Both the position numbers and the translations under genes were made by a program. From assembly GCA_047621305.1 (NCBI GenBank), contig JBLHNB010000003.1:62001-126000 (forward strand): DNA of 64,000 nucleotides, read 5' to 3'. This document shows positions 33,984-43,343 of this stretch, piece after piece (within the stretch, counting starts at the first letter, position 1; each line of letters starts with the position of its first letter). Origin of the DNA: Colwellia_A sp047621305 (lineage in GTDB: Bacteria; Pseudomonadota; Gammaproteobacteria; Enterobacterales; Alteromonadaceae). The notes under the pieces were generated by a model. It ran no database searches. It saw only the letters and a program-made list of their open reading frames with translations, and was not told the DNA's origin.

Positions 33984-35438
33984 ATGTCAGATCCAATAAC
34001 AACAAAAGAACCTAGCTTCCTAGACGCTATCATTCCCTTGATTGCACTTATTGCTATGTTGGCCGCATCCGTTTCATTTTTTGCAGACAACTCCTCATTT
34101 GGACCTAATCAAATAGCCTTATTATTAGCGATGGGAATTGCTTGTATAATTGGACTTAAAAATGGCTATACATGGGGCTCTATCGAAAAAGCTATAACTA
34201 ATGGCATTTCAATTTCATTGGGAGCCATTTTAATTTTATTAACGGTTGGTGCCTTAATTGGTACTTGGTTGCTCTCAGGTACCGTACCTACGATGGTATA
34301 TTACGGATTACAAATCATTGACCCTAGCTGGTTTTATGCCGCAGCGTGTTTAGTATGTGGTGTTGTCGCAATGAGTATCGGTAGCTCATGGACAACTGCT
34401 GCAACGGTTGGTGTGGCATTTATAGGTATTGCGACGGGCTTTGAAATGTCTACGGCGGTGACCGCTGGAGCCGTCATTTCTGGCGCTTACTTTGGTGATA
34501 AACTTTCCCCTCTATCAGAAACAACCAATTTAGCACCAGCAGTTGCTGGCAGTGAACTCTTTGATCATATTCGTTATATGTTATGGACAACTATTCCCTC
34601 AATTTCAATCGCGCTCATTTTATTTTTAATTATTGGTTTTAATCATTCCTCTGAAAATCTCGGTAGTACACAAGCAATCGAGACATTAACAAATACATTA
34701 GAATCAACCTATAATATTACGATTTTAAACCTTATTCCTTTGGTTGTTTTACTTTTTTTAGCGGTAAAGAAAATGCCGGCATTTCCTGCTGTTGCTATTG
34801 GCGCTATTATTGGCGCTATATGGGCGGCAATTTTTCAACAAGAACTGATTTTTACTATGGCTGAGGAAGGAGTTAGTCATACGCACGCTATTGTCACTGT
34901 CATTTGGACGGCATTTTTTGATGGTGTAGTCGTAAACACCGGTAACAATGAGATTGATAAACTACTCAGTCGTGGTGGCATGTCGAGTATGTTAAATACC
35001 ATATGGTTGGTGATGTGTGCATTGAGCTTTGGCGCTGTTTTAGAGCATTTAGGAATGTTAAAAAAGTTTGTCACATCCATTTTAAAAGCGGCTAAATCTA
35101 CTGGCAGCTTAATAGCAAGTACGGTTGCAACATGTATTGGTACTAACCTTATTACTGCTGATCAATATATGGCCATTGTCATGCCTGGACGTATGTATAA
35201 AGAAGAATATAAACGCAGAGGTCTTGACCCGGTAGTATTAAGTAGAACGCTAGAAGACTCAGGTACTATTACGTCTCCTCTCATTCCATGGAATACCTGT
35301 GGCGCTTTTATGTTTGGTGCCTTAGCACTGACATCGTACGAATATATTTTTTATTGCTTCTTTAATTTAATTAATCCTATTTTAGCTATTATTTATGGTT
35401 ACGTCGGTTATAAAATAAGATATATAAAAGACAATTAA
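33984..35438 (+). CDS. nhaC: Na+/H+ antiporter NhaC
   Basis: A 484-residue inner-membrane antiporter of the NhaC family, exporting sodium in exchange for protons; apt for a marine bacterium. Around twelve hydrophobic segments are visible. Family marks are SIGSSWTTAATVGVAFIGIA near 130-150, GAVISGAYFGDKLSPLSETTNLAPA near 165-190, and DSGTITSPLIPWNTCGAFMFG near 425. The gene stands alone between terminators. A different NhaC-type substrate, such as a malate/lactate exchange, is possible, since the family contains such members. Confidence 0.88.
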   Translation: MSDPITTKEPSFLDAIIPLIALIAMLAASVSFFADNSSFGPNQIALLLAMGIACIIGLKNGYTWGSIEKAITNGISISLGAILILLTVGALIGTWLLSGTVPTMVYYGLQIIDPSWFYAAACLVCGVVAMSIGSSWTTAATVGVAFIGIATGFEMSTAVTAGAVISGAYFGDKLSPLSETTNLAPAVAGSELFDHIRYMLWTTIPSISIALILFLIIGFNHSSENLGSTQAIETLTNTLESTYNITILNLIPLVVLLFLAVKKMPAFPAVAIGAIIGAIWAAIFQQELIFTMAEEGVSHTHAIVTVIWTAFFDGVVVNTGNNEIDKLLSRGGMSSMLNTIWLVMCALSFGAVLEHLGMLKKFVTSILKAAKSTGSLIASTVATCIGTNLITADQYMAIVMPGRMYKEEYKRRGLDPVVLSRTLEDSGTITSPLIPWNTCGAFMFGALALTSYEYIFYCFFNLINPILAIIYGYVGYKIRYIKDN

Positions 35439-35471
35439 TTATTTTTTATTAAAGTTAATAAATATTCAATT

Positions 35472-35499
35472 AAAAAGCCTGTAGATAACAGGCTTTTTA
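35472..35499 (+). terminator. Rho-independent terminator after nhaC
   Basis: AAAAAGCCTGT pairs with ACAGGCTTTTT around AGATA. It lies 34 bp after the nhaC stop. The next 95 bases hold short repeats (TTTCTA units at 35502-35525 and a doubled TTCAATGTTGATT at 35530-35557) before pepN. Confidence 0.88.
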
Positions 35500-35594
35500 A
35501 ATTCTATTTCTATTTCTATTTCTATTAATATTCAATGTTGATTTCAATGTTGATTTAACCATACGACTCATTAACGACACTAAGGATTTTTAAT

Positions 35595-38165
35595 ATGGCC
35601 GATTTTGTTGCGCGTGTATTAGCTGATTATACCAAAAGCCAATTTAATATTTTAACGACAGACTTAACTTTCGACCTTGCAGATAAGTCAACAGTAGTTA
35701 CTAATGTTATGAAAATAACAAAAACAGTAAATGGTAGTGCAATACTGCATTTAAATGGCGAACATTTAAAGCTGTTGTCGATATCTTTAAATGAAACTGA
35801 GCTCGATGAAACTCAATACCAGTTAGAAAATGATGGCTTGTTGTTAACAACATCATTGTCTTCTTTTACGCTAACGATCGTGACTGAAATTAATCCTTTG
35901 GAAAATACATCCTTAGAGGGGCTCTTTAAATCAGGTAATGCGTTTTGCACACAATGTGAAGCGGAGGGATTTAGGCGAATAAGTTATTATCTTGACCGAC
36001 CTGATGTTATGGCAAAATTTAGCACTAAAGTTATTGCTGATAAAAAGGCTTACCCTTATTTATTATCAAATGGTAATAAAGTAGCGGAAGGTGATTTACC
36101 AGAAGGGCGACATTTTGTTGAGTGGCAAGACCCTTTTCCAAAACCTTGTTATTTATTTGCCTTGGTTGCAGGGGATTTCGACCTGTTGCAAGATACATTC
36201 ATCACATCATCAGATCGGGAAGTCGCTTTAGAAATTTTCGTAGATAAAGGTAATTTATCAAAAGCTAGCCATGCGATGGCATCACTTAAGCATTCAATGA
36301 CTTGGGACGAAGATACATTTGGCCTTGAATATGACCTTGATATTTATATGATAGTCGCCGTCGATTTTTTCAACATGGGGGCAATGGAAAATAAAGGGTT
36401 GAATGTTTTTAACAGTAAATATGTATTAGCAGATGAAACCACCGCAACCGATACGGATTATTTTAATATTGAAGCTGTTATCGCTCATGAATATTTCCAT
36501 AACTGGACAGGTAACCGTGTTACTTGTCGAGATTGGTTTCAACTGAGCTTAAAAGAAGGGCTAACGGTATTTCGCGATCAACAGTTCAGTGCAGATATGA
36601 ATTCTGCTGTTGTCGGCAGAATTCAAAACGTTAGAGTTTTACGCTCGTTACAATTTGCTGAAGATGCCGGGCCAATGGCACACGCTATTCGTCCAGAAAA
36701 AGTCATGGAAATGAATAACTTTTATACCTTAACTGTCTATGAAAAGGGAGCTGAAGTTATTCGTATGTTACACACCTTACTTGGTAAGGAAAATTTTAGA
36801 AAAGGCATGGATCTTTATTTTAAACGTTTTGATGGTATGGCGGTGACTTGTGATGACTTTATCGAGGCGATGGCAGATGCTTCAAATATCAACCTTGATC
36901 ATTTTAAACGTTGGTATAGTCAAGCAGGCACGCCTTTATTGAAAGTCAAAGAAACCTTTAATAAGTCAACAGGACAACTGACTTTAACGATTGAACAACA
37001 CCATGAAGCAACAAAAAGTCAGCCACTTAAAAAACCATTACATATTCCCATTAATATTGAACTCATTGTCGATAAAGAAGGTTCACAACATCAACAATTA
37101 CTTGAGTTAAAAGAAAAACAACAAACGTGGACATTTGAAGGCTTTAAAGAAAAACCTGTGGTTGCCTTTCTCGCCGGATTTACTGCGCCTGTTAATGTGG
37201 ACTACAAGCAAAGTGATGAAGAGCTTGAAGCTATTATACTTTATGCTATCGATGAATTTTGTCGCTGGGATGCAGGACAAAAATTATTGGTTACTTATAT
37301 TAAGCGTCTATTAATAGAGCCTGATTTAATCTTGTCAGAGAAGATACTGTCAATATTTTCACATGTTTTAACGAGTGATATTGACAACAATTTAAAAGCG
37401 GAACAATTAACATTACCTACTTTTGATGAGATTGCGGCAACAGTTACTGAAGTTGATCCCGTAAAGTTAGTTGACGCAATAGAGCAGTTAAAACGTTTTT
37501 TAGCAATCGGTCTTAAAGCAGATTTTACCGATACGTACCATCAATGTGTAACAGCTAACTTTGCTAATGATAAAGTAGCGATAGGACAGCGAGCATTAAA
37601 AAATGTGTGCCTTTCTTACTTATCAATGCTTGAACATAGCGGCGAACTGGTTAAACAGCATTATGATAATTCAGATAATATGACAGATACCTTGGCGGCT
37701 TTGTCTTCAAGTGCAAAAAATAATCTTGTTTGTTACGATCAACAAATGCAAATATTTGAACAGAAATGGCAAACCACAAGTTTAGTGATGGACAAGTGGT
37801 TTTCAATTAGTGCTTCGTTATCTAATGATGATATCTACCAACGTCTTAATCAGTTACTCAAACATCCTTTATTTAGTTTGAAAAATCCCAATAGGGCGCG
37901 TTCTCTTATCGGTGCTTTTGCGGTAAGTAATCCTAAATATTTTCATTGCAGTAGTGGTCGTGGCTATAAATTTTTAGCCAAACAAATCACCTTACTCAAT
38001 GAAATAAATCCACAAGTGGCTTCTCGTCTTATTACACCTTTGATCCAATTTAAAAGTTTTGATAAAGCACGTCAGCAGTTAATAAAAAATGAACTTGAAC
38101 AATTAGCGTTATTACCTACATTGTCAAAAGATCTTAAAGAAAAACTGGATGCCGCGTTAGCTTAA
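35595..38165 (+). CDS. pepN: Aminopeptidase N
   Basis: Zinc metallopeptidase (M1 family) that removes N-terminal residues from peptides in the cytoplasm. The 856-residue product carries the exopeptidase motif GAMEN near 262-266, the zinc motif HEYFHNW with His298, Glu299 and His302, and the third ligand Glu321 in LKEGLT, one residue offset from E. coli. DUF3458-type domains make up the C-terminal half. The predicted start follows AAGGATTTTTAAT. Confidence 0.96.
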   Translation: MADFVARVLADYTKSQFNILTTDLTFDLADKSTVVTNVMKITKTVNGSAILHLNGEHLKLLSISLNETELDETQYQLENDGLLLTTSLSSFTLTIVTEINPLENTSLEGLFKSGNAFCTQCEAEGFRRISYYLDRPDVMAKFSTKVIADKKAYPYLLSNGNKVAEGDLPEGRHFVEWQDPFPKPCYLFALVAGDFDLLQDTFITSSDREVALEIFVDKGNLSKASHAMASLKHSMTWDEDTFGLEYDLDIYMIVAVDFFNMGAMENKGLNVFNSKYVLADETTATDTDYFNIEAVIAHEYFHNWTGNRVTCRDWFQLSLKEGLTVFRDQQFSADMNSAVVGRIQNVRVLRSLQFAEDAGPMAHAIRPEKVMEMNNFYTLTVYEKGAEVIRMLHTLLGKENFRKGMDLYFKRFDGMAVTCDDFIEAMADASNINLDHFKRWYSQAGTPLLKVKETFNKSTGQLTLTIEQHHEATKSQPLKKPLHIPINIELIVDKEGSQHQQLLELKEKQQTWTFEGFKEKPVVAFLAGFTAPVNVDYKQSDEELEAIILYAIDEFCRWDAGQKLLVTYIKRLLIEPDLILSEKILSIFSHVLTSDIDNNLKAEQLTLPTFDEIAATVTEVDPVKLVDAIEQLKRFLAIGLKADFTDTYHQCVTANFANDKVAIGQRALKNVCLSYLSMLEHSGELVKQHYDNSDNMTDTLAALSSSAKNNLVCYDQQMQIFEQKWQTTSLVMDKWFSISASLSNDDIYQRLNQLLKHPLFSLKNPNRARSLIGAFAVSNPKYFHCSSGRGYKFLAKQITLLNEINPQVASRLITPLIQFKSFDKARQQLIKNELEQLALLPTLSKDLKEKLDAALA

Positions 38166-38228
38166 TAATTTAACCCATTACAGCAGTTGTTAACTTCACG
38201 ACAACTGCTGATATTCACTGTGAGCATT

Positions 38229-38444
38229 ATGAAGTACTATTTCACTATTAACATGTCCTATGAGGATTTTCTCCCTTATTATCAAGGAACGGCATCTACT
38301 GTATCGGTTGTAACGACGCAAGGACAAAGAGTGCAATTTCCAGCAATGCATATTAAAAAATATCTAACTCGCTTAGGGATAAGGGGCTATTTTTGTATGA
38401 ATACCGAAAATAACAAATTTTTATCATTGGATAAAATAACCTAA
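38229..38444 (+). CDS. DUF2835 family protein
   Basis: A 71-residue protein matching the DUF2835 pattern: YYFTINMSYEDFLPYYQG, then a VQFPAMHIKKYLTRLGIRGYF block and a C-terminal NNKFLSLDKI. Function is unknown for the family. The ATG at 38229 gives a family-length product; a TTG at 38187 would add 14 residues. It follows pepN by 63 bp, and the two may be cotranscribed. Confidence 0.82.
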   Translation: MKYYFTINMSYEDFLPYYQGTASTVSVVTTQGQRVQFPAMHIKKYLTRLGIRGYFCMNTENNKFLSLDKIT

Positions 38445-38777
38445 TTAGAGTTTATGCTTTAAACAGTGGTCAGACCATCCGACGACTAATACTTTTCCTA
38501 TATACCCCGTAAACAAGTGCTATTTCATTAACTTAGTTGTAACCTGCTTGTTTAAATAACCTAGGTTTTAAACAAGCGTTTTAAACATTGTATCGTATTC
38601 GTGCTTTTCTCTTATGCAAGTCCATAAAATACAGCGTCTTAATAAATGTTTTTTGCCCTTGCCTGTAAGATGAAATGATGCAATTATTGTTTTATCCACT
38701 ATAGTAAAATAGAAAAATTAAAAGTGGCAGAGAATAAATATAAAAAATAAATGGTTCGAGTCTTGGGAGAGAAATAA
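38445..38777. other. 333-bp intergenic region before the DUF1302 gene
   Basis: No coding frame was seen. An 11-bp stem GCTTGTTTAAA (38546-38556) / TTTAAACAAGC (38567-38577) with a 10-nt loop and a following GTTTTAAAC may end the pepN unit. The remainder is AT-rich and would carry the promoter of the envelope cluster that follows; no confident -35/-10 pair was picked. Confidence 0.5.
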
Positions 38778-40823
38778 ATGAAACATAGCCTTCGCGGTAG
38801 GTTTTATAAAAAGCCAATAGCTATCAGTATTACAGCGGCACTATTGTCATTAACAGTTACAAGTGCATATGCTAAAAATTTTGAAGTCGGTAAGTTTGAT
38901 ATCAGTTTTGATTCAACTTTTTCCGTTGGCTCCAGTTGGCGAGTAGAAGACAGAAACTGGACTGATAATGTTGGAAAATCAAATAATCTCAAAAATGGTT
39001 TCGACTTTAGACAATACCATCCAGTATTAAATGCCAATCCTGATGCCGCAACTGTGTGGAACGGTGCAGGCGGGTATTCAACGAATGGTGATAATGGTAA
39101 TTTAAATTATGACTCTGGTGATAGTTTTTCTCAAATAGTTAAAGGTTCTCATGAATTAGATATACGTTATGACAATGTAGGATTATTTGTTCGTGGTATG
39201 TATTTCTATGATTTTGAAATGATGGATAATGATCGCGCATGGACAAATCCAAGTTCAGGGGTTATTCATGATCCTTGTCGTGACGATAACGCAAAAGAAC
39301 AACTTTGTCGTGATATTAGACTATTAGACGCGTTTGTTTATGGTAATTTTGAATTAGGTGAAATGCCCTTATCGGTTAGAGTGGGTCAACAAGTGATCAG
39401 CTGGGGCGAGAGTACGTTAATTTCACATGGTATTAGTGAATTAAACCCTGTCGATATTGCGCGATTAAAAGCACCGGGTTCTGAGTTAAAAGAAGCATTC
39501 ATTCCATTTGGTGCTGTATGGGCATCACTTGGGGTAACAGAAACTTTTAACGTTGAAATGTTTTATCAATACAGCTGGGAGAAAACAATTTTGCCTGCAC
39601 CGGGGAGCTACTTTTCTACCAATGATTTTGCAGGAGATGGTGGTCAGTTTAATAATGTACAACTAAACTTTGCTAGTAACCCTGATATGGATCTAGACTT
39701 TTTAATTTCTGGATTAAATGCTTTAAGAGCACAAGTGCTCAATGGCAAGGTTGCGATGGCAGACGCAGGTGGTGCATATGTTACTGCTTTTCCCACTAAA
39801 ATTACGCTTAGAAAAGAAGACGCGGTCAATGAACCTGAAAACGGTGGCCAATACGGTATGCGTTTATCATGGTATTTACCTGAACTTAACGATACTGAGT
39901 TAAGCTTGTATTATATGAACTACCATAGTCGTCGTCCGGTTTTTTCTGGCATTACGTCAGACTTTAGTGGTCAAGCTTTAGCACACGATGTGGGCTTATT
40001 ATTATCAGAAGGTATCACTTATGATAATTACTCGAACTTAAAAGCATTTTCAAGTGTTGAACTCGATTACATTGAAGATATCGAGCTTTATGCGATGAGT
40101 TTTAACACGGTTATCGGTACTACATCGGTTGCGGGTGAAGTAACCTACCGCCAAAATGAACCATTGCAAATAGATGATGTTGAGTTACTTTTTGCTGCTA
40201 TGCCACAACAATTAGCCAATGATCTCGGTCGCACTGAATTAGATGGTGTTTCTCAAATGCCGACTTTTCAAGGCGGTGAACGCGCCAATGGTTTTGTTTT
40301 ATCTGATACTTTACAAGCACAATTTACGTTAACACATTTGTGGGGGCCTACTTTAGGTGCGGGTCAATTTACCACGTTGTTAGAAGTTGGTGGTATTAAT
40401 ATTCAAGACATGCCGGATAAAGATGTACTGCGTTTAAATGGCCCAGGTACGGCTAGAAACGGCGGTATAGCAGGCAAAGAAGGTTTAGAAGCGGCATTAC
40501 AAGATGGTGTTGAACAAAATCCATTTCCTGATGAATTTTCTTGGGGATATCGCTTAGTCGGCAAACTTGCTTTTAATAATGTTTTCGCGGGTATCAATAT
40601 TTCACCTCGCATCATTTTTTCACATGATGTTGAGGGGATCACACCGGATCCACTATTTATGTTTGTTGAAGAGCGTAAATCAATATCTTTTGGTACAACG
40701 TTCGATTATCAAAGTCGCTGGTCAGCTGATATTAGCTACAATCAATTCTTTGATGGTGTCGGTACAACCAATCAGATGGCAGACCGTGATTATGTGTCTT
40801 TCAGTATCAAATACTCAATATAG
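38778..40823 (+). CDS. DUF1302 family outer-membrane protein
   Basis: A 681-residue exported protein with a signal peptide (ITAALLSLTVTSAYA, cleavage near 32) and a beta-rich body ending in an aromatic-containing strand (DYVSFSIKYSI), consistent with an outer-membrane beta-barrel. Family marks include LLDAFVYGNFELG, RVGQQVISWGESTLI and HGISELNPVDIARLKAPGSELKE in pieces. DUF1302 genes regularly accompany DUF1329 genes and MMPL transporters, often next to steroid, terpene or polyester metabolism genes. First gene of the four-gene cluster; cargo unknown. Confidence 0.88.
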   Translation: MKHSLRGRFYKKPIAISITAALLSLTVTSAYAKNFEVGKFDISFDSTFSVGSSWRVEDRNWTDNVGKSNNLKNGFDFRQYHPVLNANPDAATVWNGAGGYSTNGDNGNLNYDSGDSFSQIVKGSHELDIRYDNVGLFVRGMYFYDFEMMDNDRAWTNPSSGVIHDPCRDDNAKEQLCRDIRLLDAFVYGNFELGEMPLSVRVGQQVISWGESTLISHGISELNPVDIARLKAPGSELKEAFIPFGAVWASLGVTETFNVEMFYQYSWEKTILPAPGSYFSTNDFAGDGGQFNNVQLNFASNPDMDLDFLISGLNALRAQVLNGKVAMADAGGAYVTAFPTKITLRKEDAVNEPENGGQYGMRLSWYLPELNDTELSLYYMNYHSRRPVFSGITSDFSGQALAHDVGLLLSEGITYDNYSNLKAFSSVELDYIEDIELYAMSFNTVIGTTSVAGEVTYRQNEPLQIDDVELLFAAMPQQLANDLGRTELDGVSQMPTFQGGERANGFVLSDTLQAQFTLTHLWGPTLGAGQFTTLLEVGGINIQDMPDKDVLRLNGPGTARNGGIAGKEGLEAALQDGVEQNPFPDEFSWGYRLVGKLAFNNVFAGINISPRIIFSHDVEGITPDPLFMFVEERKSISFGTTFDYQSRWSADISYNQFFDGVGTTNQMADRDYVSFSIKYSI

Positions 40824-40834
40824 GAACTGCTACT

Positions 40835-42211
40835 ATGAAAAAAACAATTAAAAAAACGGCATTATTGTCAATAGCTGTTTCACTATCCTTAGTAGGAACG
40901 AGTGCTATCGCTAAGATAAGTGCTGAACAAGCGGCTCGACTAAGTAAAGATTTAACACCTGTGGGGGCGGAGCGCTCTGCTAATAAGGATGGCTCTATTC
41001 CAAAATGGGAGGGTGGTATTACTTCTGCTCCTGCTGGATATAAAGTAGGTGATCATCATCAAGATCCTTTTGCTGAAGATAAAGCATTATTTACTGTTAC
41101 AGCGAAAAACCTAGCCGAATATAAAAATGTACTTACGCCAGGGCAAGTTAAGTTATTTGAAACTTACCCAGATACTTATAAAATGAATGTTTACCAAACT
41201 AGACGCTCAGCCTCATATCCTCAGCACGTTTATCAGGCAAGTATTGATAATGCAACACGCGCTGAATTGGTTGAAAATGGTAACGGCATTAAACAAGCTG
41301 CAGTGGGTATTCCATTTGCGGTACCAGCCAACGGTTTAGAAGCTATTTGGAATCATATATTACGCTATCGCAGTGAATCACTCACCCGTCATGGCGGACA
41401 GGCTGCGCCGACAGCATCAGGTGATTATACCTATATTGGTTTTAATGAAGACTTACTTATTCCATATGCTGTTAATGGTGCAAAACCAGAGGTATTACAA
41501 GAAAGTAATATTTTATTTAAATTTAAACAACAGGTTACAGAACCTGCTCGTTTAGCAGGAACAGCATTATTAGTTCACGAAACCATGGATCAAATTAAAA
41601 CTCCACGGCAGGCTTGGACCTACAATACCGGTCAACGTCGTGTTCGTCGTGCGCCAAATGTAGCATACGATGCACCAGGTACTGCTTCAGATGGTTTACG
41701 TACCAATGATGATCTTGATATGTTTAACGGTGCTCCAAATAGATATAACTGGACATTAAAAGGGAAACAGGAACTACTGATCCCTTATAATGATTATCGT
41801 TTACATAGTGATACTCTTGACTATGATCAAATACTGCATCCAGGGCATATAAACCCTGAACATGTTCGTTATGAAAAACATCGGGTATGGGTCGTTGAGG
41901 CAGACTTAAAAAGTGATACACGTCATATATATAAAAAGCGCGTTTTCTTTATTGATGAAGATAGCTGGCAAATAGCAGTAACTGATATTTACGATAATCG
42001 TAATGAATTGTATCGTGTTGGTGTGGCTCATGGAATTAATTACTATGAAGTCCCAACACAATGGACTACGCTTGAAGTATTCCATGATTTCCAATCACGT
42101 CGTTATATTGCGATGGGTTTAGATAATCAAGAAAAAATGTATGATTTTTCTGCAAAATTAAAAGATGTAGAGTTTACCCAATCAGCGCTTAAGCGTGGGG
42201 GTCGTCGTTAA
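40835..42211 (+). CDS. DUF1329 family periplasmic protein (LolB-like)
   Basis: A 458-residue exported protein with signal peptide MKKTIKKTALLSIAVSLSL... cleaved after AIA near 26. Family marks include LTPVGAERSANKDGSIPKWEGG near 42-63, QAWTYNTGQRRVRRAPNVAYD and a C-terminal YRVGVAHGINYYEVP. DUF1329 members resemble LolB-type lipid-binding barrels, so a hydrophobic ligand is plausible (inference). It follows the DUF1302 gene by 11 bp and ends 25 bp before a strong terminator. Confidence 0.87.
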   Translation: MKKTIKKTALLSIAVSLSLVGTSAIAKISAEQAARLSKDLTPVGAERSANKDGSIPKWEGGITSAPAGYKVGDHHQDPFAEDKALFTVTAKNLAEYKNVLTPGQVKLFETYPDTYKMNVYQTRRSASYPQHVYQASIDNATRAELVENGNGIKQAAVGIPFAVPANGLEAIWNHILRYRSESLTRHGGQAAPTASGDYTYIGFNEDLLIPYAVNGAKPEVLQESNILFKFKQQVTEPARLAGTALLVHETMDQIKTPRQAWTYNTGQRRVRRAPNVAYDAPGTASDGLRTNDDLDMFNGAPNRYNWTLKGKQELLIPYNDYRLHSDTLDYDQILHPGHINPEHVRYEKHRVWVVEADLKSDTRHIYKKRVFFIDEDSWQIAVTDIYDNRNELYRVGVAHGINYYEVPTQWTTLEVFHDFQSRRYIAMGLDNQEKMYDFSAKLKDVEFTQSALKRGGRR

Positions 42212-42236
42212 GTTTATTATTAATTTATGCTAGTTG

Positions 42237-42263
42237 AACGGCTGACTGTGGTCAGCCGTTTTT
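42237..42263 (+). terminator. Terminator inside the DUF1302-DUF1329-YCF48-MMPL cluster
   Basis: AACGGCTGAC (42237-42246) pairs perfectly with GTCAGCCGTT (42251-42260) around TGTG, followed by TTT G TTT. It divides the outer-membrane/periplasmic pair from the YCF48-like and transporter pair, so expression of the second pair may be lower or separately driven. Confidence 0.85.
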
Positions 42264-42318
42264 GTTTCGAAAAAGATAATGTTAATTATTATAACAAAAT
42301 TAGGAGTTTATTCATTTG

Positions 42319-43341
42319 ATGAAACGTTTTATCGCTTTTTTTCTTACTAGCTTTGTTTGTTACTCGGTAATCGCTGGTATTAGTCCGCTACCTTCAGTGA
42401 ATGCCCCATTGGCAAAAAAGTCCTTACTGCTGGATATCGTCAATGTTGAACAACAAAAGTTAGTTGCTGTAGGTGAACGAGGCCATATATTACTTTCCTC
42501 AGACGCTGTTCATTGGCAACAGATGCCGGTACCAGTTCAAGCAACACTAACAGGTGTTTATTTTGCTAATGCAATGAAAGGATGGGCTGTTGGTCATGAT
42601 GCCACTATAATTAATACCCTTGATGGTGGTAAAACATGGCATATTCAACAATTTTTACCACAATTAGAAAAACCTTTATTAGATGTTGTTTTTAAAAATG
42701 ACATGGAAGGCATTACTGTTGGGGCTTATGGTCAATTTTTTAGAACAGAAGATGGCGGTAGTACTTGGCAAAGTGAATTTCATGATGAGTTCTTGCTCCC
42801 TGAAGATATAGAATATTTAGAAGAACTCAAAAAAGATGACGAAGAAGCATACCTCGATGAAAGAAGAAGTATTCTTCCACACTTCAATCGCGTTGTCCTT
42901 GATGGTCGAACCTTATATCTAGTTGGTGAAATAGGTATTATCGCTAAAAGTAATGATTTTGGTAAGCATTGGCAAAAACTTGCAGCAATATACCAAGGCT
43001 CATTTTTTGATTTAACGCGTACACAAAGAGGAAATTTACTTGTTGTTGGTTTGCGCGGCAATGCTTTTAGAAGCTTAAAAAATGGTGCACCTTGGCAGCA
43101 CAGTGAAACGAAAACAACCGCACTACTCAATTCAATTGTATTATCTGATGACAATAGAGTTTTTGTCTTGGGCAATAATGGTGTCGTTCTTGAAAGTTCA
43201 GATGACGGTAAAACCTATACTCAACATATTCAAGAAGATGGTAAACCTTTAATTGCTGGTGTTTGGTTTAATAGCAAGATTATAGCGGTTTCAGATGTTG
43301 GCATTAAAACAATCACGCTAAATACGTCAGGGTTTAATTAA
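42319..43341 (+). CDS. YCF48-related exported beta-propeller protein
   Basis: A 340-residue protein with a signal peptide (FIAFFLTSFVCYSVIAG) followed by repeats of the YCF48/BNR type: HILLSSDAVHWQQM, GWAVGHDATIINTLDGGKTWH, GAYGQFFRTEDGGSTWQ, VGEIGIIAKSNDFGKHWQ and VLESSDDGKTY. These fold as a beta-propeller (in plants and cyanobacteria YCF48 assists photosystem II assembly). In heterotrophs it often precedes an MMPL transporter. The ATG at 42319 is used; a TTG directly before it is also possible. It ends 2 bp before the transporter gene. Confidence 0.85.
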   Translation: MKRFIAFFLTSFVCYSVIAGISPLPSVNAPLAKKSLLLDIVNVEQQKLVAVGERGHILLSSDAVHWQQMPVPVQATLTGVYFANAMKGWAVGHDATIINTLDGGKTWHIQQFLPQLEKPLLDVVFKNDMEGITVGAYGQFFRTEDGGSTWQSEFHDEFLLPEDIEYLEELKKDDEEAYLDERRSILPHFNRVVLDGRTLYLVGEIGIIAKSNDFGKHWQKLAAIYQGSFFDLTRTQRGNLLVVGLRGNAFRSLKNGAPWQHSETKTTALLNSIVLSDDNRVFVLGNNGVVLESSDDGKTYTQHIQEDGKPLIAGVWFNSKIIAVSDVGIKTITLNTSGFN

Positions 43342-43343
43342 AA

